A stretch of DNA of 64,000 bases, from assembly GCF_003590095.1 (NCBI RefSeq), contig NC_039480.1, positions 15,477,328 through 15,541,327 on the forward strand, given 5' to 3'. The DNA is from Trichoplusia ni (taxonomy: Eukaryota > Arthropoda > Insecta > Lepidoptera > Noctuidae). The stretch's first letter is position 1. Each line of letters starts with the position of its first letter. The notes below the pieces were generated by a model that was given only the letters and a program-made list of their open reading frames with translations, was not told the DNA's origin and did no database searches. Shown piece by piece: positions 33,155 to 44,900 of the stretch. The translations under genes were made by a program, and so were the position numbers.

Positions 33155-33256
33155 AATCGGTTTGAATCACATCTAATGTCTAAACTTGCCTTTTTTCTGT
33201 TGAGCAATCGGTTTGCATCACATTTAATGCCTAAACTTGTCTTTTTTCTTTTGAGC
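33155..33256. repeat. 51-bp tandem duplication
   Basis: Two head-to-tail units, 33155-33205 and 33206-33256, each begin AATCGGTTTG and end TTGAGC. They differ at about six positions, so the duplication is not very recent. It probably lies in the 3' untranslated region of the zinc-finger gene. Confidence 0.85.
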
Positions 33257-33780
33257 CAAATACTTTTTTCCTTTAATTAAAGACCTTTTCTCCTTCAAAA
33301 AAGAATTACATTTCGTGTACCCAATCTTCATGCTAACAAAGACCACGTTTGCGTGGTACGTATATTTCCCATTACCAAAAATTATATTTCAGTACATTGA
33401 TCCCAAAGGGCAAATCTTAAAAACATCACTTAGAATGCCCACATATTGACGTTCGTAGACGTTGAAATAAGATCATTTTGACGGTATTTTTTTGTCAAGA
33501 GTGGTTGGACAAAAACGAGGAAACCTCAAACCCAAAGGTTTGTACGAATTAGTATTTTTTTAGGTATTTGACAGGCAGTGCGAGGTAAACAAAGGAAATT
33601 CATGACGTATTTACATTTTGTAGCAATAGCGTACTTCCCGTCTCACCGCTCACTTCGCCCAGGAAATAAGAATTACTATCGCACAGCACAGTAGGTCCAT
33701 TACCTACAGATATGTGATTAATGTCCACTACTAAGTAGAGACTCCGCGTTAATGATAACCGTGTTGGTCCGAGGCGGGGG

Positions 33781-36620
33781 TCAGGCGGCCACGAGGTGTT
33801 TCTCATGCGCGGTGTACTCGTGCCGCTTGCGGTGGTCTGAGCGCCCGAACTTCACGCCGCAGTACTGGCAGGGGTGGCGCTTTTCCTTCGTGTGACTTAT
33901 CATGTGGACCGATAAGTAGCTGGAAAGAAAAAGGTCGATCAATACTATTTGTTCGTGGGCTTGAAGGAACTAGGTTTAGGCATGAAATATGCTGCGGGAT
34001 ACGAAGTTTCACATTTTAGAGAATAGACTTAAGTGCTAAATCAATTCTTTAAAAAATTTGTTTATTCTGGGTGCGTTTAAAAATATAATTTTAACATCAA
34101 GAACCAGTTGAATCGAAAGCACTTGAGCAATAGACTCAAATTTACTCAGGTTGTTCATAAACATCCATAGAAAGCCTTTAATGTTTCTATTGATATCCTT
34201 TGAATCCACCAAAAGTTCTTATTAAAATACAGCGACAGTTCAATCATAATAACGCCTTAAAAATTTGACCAAAAATTTTGAAAAGACCAAAGTTCTTACT
34301 TTCTCTTCTTGAAGCTCATATCGCAGAGCGTGCAGGCGTAGCTCTTGACATCCTTGTGGATCTCGCGGTGACTCTTCATGATGGACAGCGAAGCGAAGAA
34401 CTTGCCGCAGTCCGGACACTCGTACGGCTTCTCTTTGGAGTGGCTTCTACAGACAAGAAATTAGGAATATTAATGTATGTTCAGCAAGAAAAAATGCTAG
34501 AAACACAGAATAAGGTTATAATTATAGCTGTGAATATAGCCAAACTACCGTTAATTCAAAAACTGACAATTAAGGTATTCAGCAAGTTTTCAGTAGATTA
34601 ATTACAGAGTTAATAGTTTTCTGAATAACTTGATTTGCAGTTTTCTCTTGTATATCTAAGTAAGTGTTCATGGAATTTTGTAACTGATTCCCTTTTTTTA
34701 GAGGTCAACATTTCATAAGATTAAAACTTACCTCAAATGTTCTTGCAGGTGATATTTCTTGAAAAAACTTTTTGAACATAACTGACATAGATGCGACTTT
34801 TCTTTATCATGAACCTGTCGTCTGGAAATGTAAAATAAATTTGATTTTAATAATTTTATTAAAATTTACAATCTGAGAGCAAATTTTATAATGAAGGATG
34901 CCAATGAAGCTAGCTTTTTTAATTAGCCATAATCTCTGTTTTGTGGAGAGAATTCGAAGTTATATTCTAAGAAAATTGTAGAAGCTTCTTAAAACTCACT
35001 TGTGCAGTAGCATAAGAGACTTGGTGGAGAACTTCTTATCGCACACATCGCAGGCATGGGGCCGGTCCTTCGTGTGTGTCGTCATATGCACGTCCAGACT
35101 CGACTTAGATATAAACCGACGCCCGCACGGCACGCATTCGAATGGTAACGACGAGCGGTTGTGAACCAACCTGTAGTGCTGCTTGGGGTGCTTCACAACT
35201 GTGAAAGAGGATTCATACAATAAATTACAATAAATAAAAATCAAAAATCTATGGTCTAAGAGCCTGTGGACGCCAGACCTACATTATTTTATAAAAGCTG
35301 AAACTTTGACAGCAGATGCTCCCAACATAGGAAAGAACAATGGTTGATTATGGAGTTTGGGCTTTGGCAGATAAACACAAATACTCTTTTTAGAAACAAA
35401 GCAATATTTGAAATCAAACAAAAAACAGCTAGTTTTAGATAAAATGTTAAGTTTTTTTCGCAGCACTTAATTTGAAATAATTTGGATTGTATTGAAAAGA
35501 TAAACTTAACTTAAAAGTTAGCATGTTCAGAAGAGGGTTCAACATAGTAGTAAAAAATATTACATCTAAACCTACAAAGAATATAACCATACAAACCTTT
35601 ATTACATATACTACATTTCTGCCTAATACCAAGATGCTTGATTTTGTTATGTTTATAGCGGGCGCTATGACTAGAGAAGGTCTGATCACATGTGTGGCAC
35701 TTGATTCTTCTCCGACTGGCCTCTGGTAGGTGCATGTATGAGTGAGCCTTCAAGTCCTTCACAGTCTTTCCACATTCTTCACACATCTGCCGAGTGACAG
35801 TACTAACTTTGGCTCCTTTGACTTTTTTCCGCTTTTTATTTGAAGGTGCTTTAGTTAAAATAAATATAAAGTATTATGATACCAAGAGAATTAATACCAA
35901 AGAAAGAATATCAAATTATTTTTTATTAATTAAAGCATGTGAAAATGTATACTAGGAAATATTAATCAGTTTTTTTATTTATTTTATCATATTTAGCAAC
36001 TAAGTTAAGTTGTTAACTTGCTACTGCCTAAACATAATCATAACTAAGAAGTTACAAACATAATTTACCTTTCTCCTTAGTATCTTCTTCAATATACTCA
36101 TATTTGATTTTCTTTATCACACTAAGGAACTCGTCGTCAGTATCATAGTTAGTAGCAGAGTCCTCATCTTTTACAAATAAATCTATATTAACTTCATCCT
36201 TAACACTGTTGTTCTGGGAATCATCACTTATGGAAAGTTGCTCAGTCTTTATATTGTCTTTAATAAACACCTCAGGTTTCACACTACCTCCTTCAAGCGC
36301 TAACTTAGATTTTAAATAAGTATCGTTCTTTAAAGCTAAACACTTGAACTTATGGTATGATAACACTTTTCTGTAACATTTTATGCATAGCTTTGTACTG
36401 ACTGCTGAATCCTTCGCAACCTAAAGACAAACGGAAAAAGTATTTCAAGAATTGTTGATGAAAACAGAAGAAAAAAGTGAATTAAAACATAGTTTACCTG
36501 TACGCCTAAACAAAATGTGAAAACTTCTAAAAAACTCTTACTATCCCCATTCTTTCGAGTTTGTAACTGAAATATATCTTTCTCAGGGGTCTTTGCGAGA
36601 CAAACTCTACAAACTTCCAT
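33781..36620 (-). CDS. ZAD-C2H2 zinc-finger protein
   Basis: Seven exons in coding order (36498-36620, 36069-36420, 35597-35848, 35000-35198, 34732-34821, 34300-34446, 33781-33919) give 433 residues. The ATG at 36618-36620 starts MEVCRVC. Residues 1-75 form a zinc-finger-associated domain: CRVC near the start and CIKCYRKV later supply its four zinc cysteines, with the domain split by the first intron. An acidic linker with repeated Asp/Glu follows, then a basic patch (NKKRKKVKGAK). Nine C2H2 fingers come next, among them CHTCDQTFSSHSARYKH, CVPCGRRFISKSSLDVH, CDVCDKKFSTKSLMLLH and CPDCGKFFASLSIMKSH. ZAD proteins form a large insect-expanded class of DNA-binding factors that dimerise through the ZAD. 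I cannot assign this one to a named Drosophila orthologue. Target sites are unknown. Confidence 0.92.
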
Positions 36621-38993
36621 AACTTTTCTGAAGAAGTGTTTCAAATAATCGTGTAAATCTAAATTTCTCTATAATTTTTATCAACACACATGACAGCTGT
36701 ATTCAAGAATTGTCAGTGTCAGAGTAGTCAAACTGTCAGAAAAATTGAAACGTTGAAAATGTTCGTTTTTTTATTTTATTTTATGGCAATTTAATCTATC
36801 CTACTAGTACCAAAATAAAATACAATAACTGAAAACAGGTAGGTAGGGTTTCGAAACGATATTACTCTGCCGATGCTAAAATATGGAATGTGATTTGCTG
36901 GAACTTTTAGAAGGTTCAAGGCTACTTTTTACCAACCGTAATAAGGCAATATCCATGCGAAAATGAAATCGCTTTGTGTAAATAATAGATACCTATTTCT
37001 TTATTTTTACTTTACACCTAATAACTTAAAATGTTCATTACGGTTACTGATTGTACGTTCAGAAGTTACCTGAAGTCCAAATCCGATCTTTCCTTCAAGG
37101 CCTTTCTTCTAAATGCCTAGTATTTCTTTTACATCATACTGTACTTACGTAGTCTTTAGTAGGTCTTAGTTCAGGACACGGACACGAAGGGACGTCAATG
37201 ATGTTAAGATATAGAAGGATGTGGTATCGCGTAATAAAAGCCACACCCGCTAGCAATGCGTTGATGCCAGAACTACTTTATTTCTAGCAGTTGATTGGAT
37301 CATCCTAAATGCTCCAATTCACTTCCGACTGCTCAGAAGTAACAAGCCACCAAATCACAACATACTTTGCGACCTAGTGTACTTAAATTGGAAGACATTA
37401 TTAATATAAATAAAAACAAATGTATAGTCTTAGCTTTTATTTTCTTGTAAGAATGTTGGATACAAATTGATAATTTCGTATCAAATGTTTATTAAAATGC
37501 CACAGTATAAGGAGAAAAATTGTATATACTATAAATAGAAGCATTTTGGACAACATACAAGTACCCCAACACTTCCTACAGTAAATGTTATGTCGACACC
37601 GGCCAGAGGGCCAAACATTACTAACAAAAAGACAGGCACATTCAACTTATATCTATGATAAAATATATGTCTAAAACAATAAATCAATCCCCTTAAATCA
37701 CGAATTGTGATGTGTAGTAAGATGTGCAAATAGCTATTTATATTATTAGCTGCCATTTATTATTAAAAACATAACGGAATTCCAATTAAGGTACAAAATA
37801 ATCTTGCAAATGATTATATAAAATTAAGTAAAATAAAAAGCTAAAAAAATATTGCATAAAACTTTCCATTCGTACAACATTATAATTTATTACAATTAAT
37901 ATTTACGGAATATACAGTTTAATTTAAGTAAAACACTGAAAGGTAATACAACAATTTTCATTACGATAAAAAATTGGCAATAAAAATGTTTACTCCAACT
38001 CGCCGTGGAAAATCTAAATGCTATCCATAATAAAATATATTCTAGTCATTACTAATTGTCAAAAAAGTTTCTAATGCTATTACCTAGATACAATCTTTAT
38101 TTTAATAAAAAAGAAATAAATAGGCACATCACATTCATTCCGAATGTACGAAATACTAACTTATCTAAATTAGAATATTAATTTCACATTGTTCACTTAA
38201 CTATAAATTACTTAAAACAATCCACAATTATATTGCAGTATTGCTGTTACAACAAACGTTGCTATGGCGTTCCGGATTTTGTACTAAAATAAACGTTAAT
38301 CATTATTTTTGCGTAAAGATTGGTTACGTGATCGATTTAGTTACATATCAAGCTTTATTTTTAATATACACGATTAGTGTCGAAAGCTATGGTCGCCATG
38401 TATTTATAGAACTAAGAACAATATTGTAGTTAAGATAATCTCGTCATAGAAAATCTAGTGATACTCTTAAGTACAAATTAAACATCTATAACATTTTAAA
38501 TTAAATAATACACAACATTGCAAGAAAAATTACATCCAAAGTATTCGCCACAATATAAACATGCAAGCCACGTAAATAATTATTATATAATATTCAAAGT
38601 TAAATATAATAAAATGCAATTTCCCTAAAATACGAGGGATTTAATAAATGTACAGATAATGTTCCTAAATGAAAATACTTTGAAGACCTAGAGTAACCAA
38701 ATTGTTTTGTAAGAATAAAAGCTTTTCATGGCAGTACCTTTAGCTGTCTAGGCATAAAAGAAAGAATTAACGCGATAAATACGTAGACAAATTATACTAT
38801 TAAATTGTATAACTAAAGATTGTCACTTAAATACAAGTAGTCAAACGATAAAATAATTCCGGTATGTCGTGTTGATTCGGTGGTGTGCATACCGGACGTA
38901 CGACGCAGCGGAGTGCGCTAATACGGGGTACGACAGACACTACAGACAGTGAGTAGTACGAGAGTGTGGGAGCAAGTGTCGGTTGCGCGGCAG
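36621..38993. other. Zinc-finger gene upstream region and probable l(2)gl 3' UTR
   Basis: The right part, from 38993 leftwards, is probably the l(2)gl 3' untranslated region: AT-rich, without coding frames, with several minus-strand AATAAA matches. One at 37436-37441 would give a UTR of about 1.5 kb. The left 700 bp or so upstream of 36620 must contain the zinc-finger promoter, but no TATA or initiator stands out. Confidence 0.55.
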
Positions 38994-41900
38994 TTAGTTG
39001 GTCTCGGCGGCGGCGGGCGGCGGCGGCACGGGCACGCTGAGCGGCGAGCGCTGGCGGTCAAACATCTCGAGGATCAGCTTCGGGTCGGTGCCGGCCGGGA
39101 CCGTCACGGTGCCCGTCTGTGTGAACACCGCCTTATGAGTACCACCGTACGTTCTTCTCGGCAACTCGTGGCGACCGCGCGTGTTTGCCGGGGTCTACTG
39201 AAGATTATTCCAATGCTTGTAAGTTACCAATATCTTTTCATATAATTTAGCCATGATGGTGAATGAACCCCTGTACGAACAACACACGAGCGGACGCCAC
39301 AACATTGTTGATGTCTTAAGTTAGTTGGTTAATACACAGGTTTAGTTTAGTAATTATTAGTCAAGAAGAAAAACTGTTCTGGAACAAGAGATCTAAAAAG
39401 TTAGGCATATGAAGCTAAATAATTTGTTGAAATACTAAAATACTCGGAATAGAAAAGGGCATTCATGCAAGGTAGGTATGTTATGTAGAAATTATAGTAC
39501 ATAAGGTTTAAGAAAGCAAAGTGTGGGGTACCTCGATGCGCGTGATGACTCCCTCCTCGCGACTGTGCTCTAGGACTACAAACAAAACACAAAGCGCCCG
39601 TCAAACACAAACGAATAAACATTAAACATAAATATATAAAATGGTGTATGAAGCGACTTGTTTTACAAATTATTAATTTTTATATTTTGAATATGGCACT
39701 GGTTACCAAGCAGAACAATAAGACTGTTTTGTCCAGAAAATGCTATGTTTTTAATAGTATTTATTGATTAATTTACGGCTTCGCCATCAATAGACTATTT
39801 CACTATTTAAAAGTCTTATTATTCTTTTTCTGTAACCATTTACAATAAAAACATTTGTTTTTGTATTGCAAAAGCTTTGCTGTATAATAATATCGAGATA
39901 ATTTTAACACGATTTTTAAGCCAATTCAAAGCGTATATCGCTTTCATGCAGATCATATTTTTACTGATCGGGAAACTCCTGTAAATTAAAATTGTATAAA
40001 ATATGGACTGATGAGGTATTCTAAAATGATTTCAGAAAGATGATTATTTATTCTATTTGTTGGTTTAATTGATCTACTACGTTGACTTTTAAGAAGTTCT
40101 TTTAAATCTATCTAATCATAATGAATAACAACATTAAGTTGGCCATGTATTCTTTCTTATAGGATTAGTAGTAGCCTTTATAATTAAATATTTTACAAGT
40201 TTCAGAGACTTAACCGTGCGCTACAAGGCGTAGAGATATGAATATACGAGAGGGCGGTAGGCCTCTCGAACTGCTTACTAAACTAAGAAGTAAATTGGCT
40301 GTAGGACAGCGTGTAAGGCAGGGTGGTCAAAGCGTGACGTCATACTCACTGTTTTCGGTGGTGGAGTTGGAGGTGGTCGTGGTAGTGGTGGTGGTACCGT
40401 CGCCGTTGCTGTCGCTGATCATCGTCCGCGTCGTCGTCTTCACTACCATCGAGCTCGTGTTCACTTGCGAGTTCTATGAGGCAGTAGGATATTTATGTAG
40501 CGTATGCATAATATATTCGACTTTTTTAACTAGTTAACGGCTGTCAACCTCATACCATTAGTTTAATTTTTCAAATATATGGATACTGGGATAGCTATAC
40601 AGTTTTTTTAGTATTTAAGTTTAATATAAGTAAGTTACATTAGCTTACGCTACGCGTTAGAATCTAAATTGTTTTTTTGCTGTAACTTGTGAATGAAAAA
40701 TGTTACATTTCTTATTGTCCTAGCATTTCCTTCTAGTTTTAATTTCCGGCTTTTATTTTCCTTGTATTACCTGCAGGTTGATGTTGAGTTCCGGCGGCTG
40801 TTCTGGCGCGCTGGTGTGGTCCCTCACGGAGTCCACCGTGATGTCGGCGGACGCGGCCGTCACGTCGTGCGCGGCCTCGGGAACTTCCTCCTGCTTAAGC
40901 ACGACTTTATTCATGAGTATGCTTATTTTGATTTAAAACTAGTTCGGATATGTAGGACGTAAATTAAGCCTTGCCTTTGATTGTGATGGCTAACTGTTAT
41001 ATAGTTTGTGTTAAATCTGGATAAAGAAAGAGTTAAGACGGCAATGTATTTATTTACCTTGTGGTCGCCATTAGTTAGCGGCGGCTCTTCGAAGGCTCCG
41101 CGCAGTGAAGCTGCCCATGGAGACAGGATAATATGACACTGCGCAATTGTCACCTATAAACAACAAATATTATAATATAAATCGGTCGTTTTAATAATGT
41201 TAGTTTTTACGTTACGTAACAGCTGTTTTATACCAAGTCCAACAGAAGTTTATAATTTACTATTGAGTTTGATATACCTTTGTGGCGGACAGACTGATCC
41301 GTTGTAGTTCCGATGAAGAGTGCAGGTAGAGAGCTTCGCCTCGTTTCGAGAAGCACAAACTTGAAATACCACTGAAAAAAAAAATCTTATGTAAGAATTT
41401 CTGTGGTGACCTTGCATTTCAAATAGTGGATTTGTACGCAAATCTAAGGAATCAGAAACGAAAAAGGATTTGATAATGGCTATATTATTATTTTTATTTT
41501 AAATCGAAAATTGCGATATTTGCGTAGAGTATATTACTTGATGTCCTCCTTGCGCACGGCGGCCGCGTTGAGTTGCCGGCGCAGCTCGGGGCTGAGCACG
41601 AGGCAGTCGCCCAGGTTGGTGAGGCACAGCAGGCACCACTCGCGGTGGCGGGAGCCCTCCGATGTGTTGCACTCGAACCACGCGAAGGCCGTGCGGCGGA
41701 CCTGGAGCCAGAGGTGGGAGTAAATAAACCATCTTAATTGCTATGAGAATAAGGTAATTTGAAAATATTGGTAATCTACATATGAGTAAATTGATTATTG
41801 AGGTTTTATAACTACTTATACCGAACGGTTTATGAGGTCCAATTTGACTATTATATTTTTTGAAGTAAAGCTTAGGCCCGACTAGAAGGTAACTGGACGA

Positions 41901-44900
41901 CACTGCAACGGAAGTTCGTCACGTTTCTGTACCACTGTTAAATCGCGTGAAAAAAATTATTTAATTGAACTTAACAGAAACAATACTGAATGTCGTCTAT
42001 GTATTATTATAGTGTGTATGTGTATGTACCCGGGCGCCCTCGTGCGCGGTGAGCTTGTACTTGTTGCTGGGCTTGAGCGAGGGCAGCGCGAACACCTTGA
42101 ACTGCTCCTCCGAGGTGATGACCACGCGGTGCGCGCCGCCCTCCGGCAGCGCCGCCACGCCGCGCTCCACCTGTACATGGGGCTGTAGTTAGGGAACCTA
42201 CAGCTGTAGTTAGCTGCATATCTATCATACTGCGATACGAAATGAAATCATTATTCTGTAAGCTGAATACATCATCACTTTAATATGTCTTTAGTGAGAT
42301 CGCTGAATTCGACAGATAGATATGCTGAGCTGCTCAATACAGTAAAATAATGTGCAGAATCTCTTCAAGTGAACCTGGTTTAAACCCAGTCAAAACAAAA
42401 GAAGCTGGCAACAATTTTTTGAGACACAGTTTTAAAGGGAATTATTACTATTTTGAAAAGAGTATTTGATTTTTAGTTTGATTTTCATTACACATAATTT
42501 CCAACTTGTCACACTTAAAAATATGTCAAAAGATTAAATTGTTCCAAACATGGTTAAATTTTTTCTTCTGTTCATATAATAGCTGACCTCCAATGGATCT
42601 GGCAGCGGTACGGCCGCACCGTCCAGTACAGTGATCCCTATGACGGGCGCGCGATGCTTGAGCTGTATCTCCTTGGCCAGCTGGCACGTGACGGGCTCGT
42701 CTTTCCTCTTGTTCGTGTTCGGCACGTTTATTGTGAATGCGTACACGGTACCGTTGTTTGTGCCCGCCCAGAGAGTTGGAGTCGAGTTTTGTGCTGTAAT
42801 TAAAATATACATTAATATTAAAGTAATAGATTACTTAGTTTAAGAAACACAACACATACCATATACAACATTCGTTAAGATTTAAATAGTTTAGGCCAAA
42901 TTACAAAATCTTTTTAATTGAAAAATAAAGGCGTAGGTAGGTTGCGTTCGCCCATTGATTTAAAAAACGAAAGAAAAATTAAAACCTTTTTGCATAGTAA
43001 TTAAGCAAACTAGAATGTAGAGACAAATAGACATTTTAAAACGTCTTATAGCTTAGAGCCGTTTTCAAATACGGCAATTCAAAGCTTAACCCTATATATA
43101 CAGCTGTTATGAACAACCAAAAAATAATTCACAATAATAGTACATAAAACGTGAACATACTGTTGATAAGGAATGTCCTGGCGAAGTACAGACAGCGCAC
43201 CATGGATCCGAAGCCGTCGTCAGCAGGTCGCGCCTCCACCGCGCGCTCCACTGGCTTCAACTCCGCGTCAGTGTCCGAAGCCGCCTTGTCTGCCGGCTTC
43301 TTAGGGATGGGCTATAGACGAAGACGAACATCAAATAAGGATATTTGAAAGTTTTTGACTATTAAATGATGCAGTTTTATTCATAAGAATTTATCGGGAT
43401 TGCCCGACTAGTTTCGGACCCAACCGGAGTCTTAAATCATGAGCTGACGCGGCGGGATCGCGAGTCAAACAGTTCGACTCACGACTGACAGTATCATTTA
43501 ATAATGAATCATCCTCACGATAGTTATAAGCACATAGTGTTAACCTAGTTATTAATTCTCTCAAGATTTCGTTCCGCAGACGTGAATCACTAACAAATAA
43601 ATTAGTCATCATTTTCTTCATCAAGACCCACAGCAGACCTTAAGATATAGGTCGTAAATACGCAGAAGTCACCTATCCCTTATTTACAACTGACAAAACA
43701 ATCGAAATTATCTTAAAAAAACTCACTTGTGTGGGTGAAGTGGGGCTAGACGTGGTCGTAGTCTGGCGCCGTTGTGACCTGCCTTTCCTCAGTCGCCGGA
43801 ACGACTCCCTCAACGACTTCTTGAAAGACTTTCTTCTAGATATCGGCGTGTCGCCGGCACCGGAATGATCTGTTCGGAAAATATACCATTGTTATTTGAT
43901 TGTTACCGAAGCTGCACTTAGCGTGCACAAGCGACCCCTTCGGCTCCCAAAAAGGTAAGGAAAAGTATTTTCCTTATTAGCTCCCTTCCTTCCCATCCTT
44001 ATCGAATTATTATTTGTTGTGTTTGTGTGTTGTTAAAGTCAATTATTACGTGAGCCCAACCGTGTATTTACCGAATTCAAAACTGCGATATCTACCTAAC
44101 CATAATACGGAGAAGTTTCCTCTTATTCTCTGTAAAAGGAAAAGAAGGTCTTTGGGGAGTTACTTTGCAGCACATGTTTTTTATTACCACACTCCCACTG
44201 ACAGTAGTAAGTGTGTGTGTACCGTGCGGGTTGAGCGTGCACTTGTGCAGCAGCGGCGCGGGGCGCAGCGCGTCCAGCAGCGCCAGGCCGTGCGCCGTGC
44301 CCGCCACCACCAGCCCCCACTCCCACTGCGCGCCCAGCGCGGACACCGCCGCCGGGGGCACCAGTTGTACCACAGAGCTCGCCTGGGAATACAACAACAT
44401 CAGTATTTGACGGTACAATTTCTCACAAATTCATTTCGCCTCATATACTAAGTGAAATAGCAAAAAAATCGTTAAAAAAATAAAACGTTACGTTACTCAA
44501 CATTGAATTCATCAGGAATCATTTTGTAGGTATAAGAAGTGTAAATAACTAAAAATTGTTACACAGAAACAACTAGTATTAATCTTACCTGATATCCTTG
44601 CGGGAATGTGAGCGATCCGGACCTTAACGTCAGCTGGTCGTGTCCCTTCCACACGAAACCGTCTCGGTCCGACACGATGTTCACTGTCACAGACTGAGTA
44701 AAAAAACGTATTATTAGAACAATGGAGCTCAAAATACCGCAAACAAAAAGTCAATAGAAAAATGATATTTATTGCATTTGAAATAAGACTTACTTTGACT
44801 TCTGCTGTGTTTGAGGACGTCTTGAGACTAGCGATGACGATGTGTCCCGCCGCTCCACCAATAGTCAGCATTCCCGATAAGGGACAAAGGATCACCTACA

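Larger units (their letters stand above)
32052..33780. other. Convergent 3' regions of CCDC40 and the zinc-finger gene
   Basis: The stretch holds the CCDC40 3' untranslated region on the left and, probably, that of the zinc-finger gene on the right. No coding sequence is supported on either strand. The only structured item is a 51-bp tandem duplication at 33155-33256. Confidence 0.6.

Noticed and set aside
40771..40904. l(2)gl exon starting at the AG before TCGTGC (40904)
   Set aside because: In the phase required by the previous exon this start runs into TGA, whereas the AGs at 40890 and 40893 keep the frame.
44014..44451. Long plus-strand open frames over the l(2)gl exon at 44223-44382
   Set aside because: They are opposite-strand shadows of a GC-rich exon with clear Lgl homology and matching splice sites on the minus strand.
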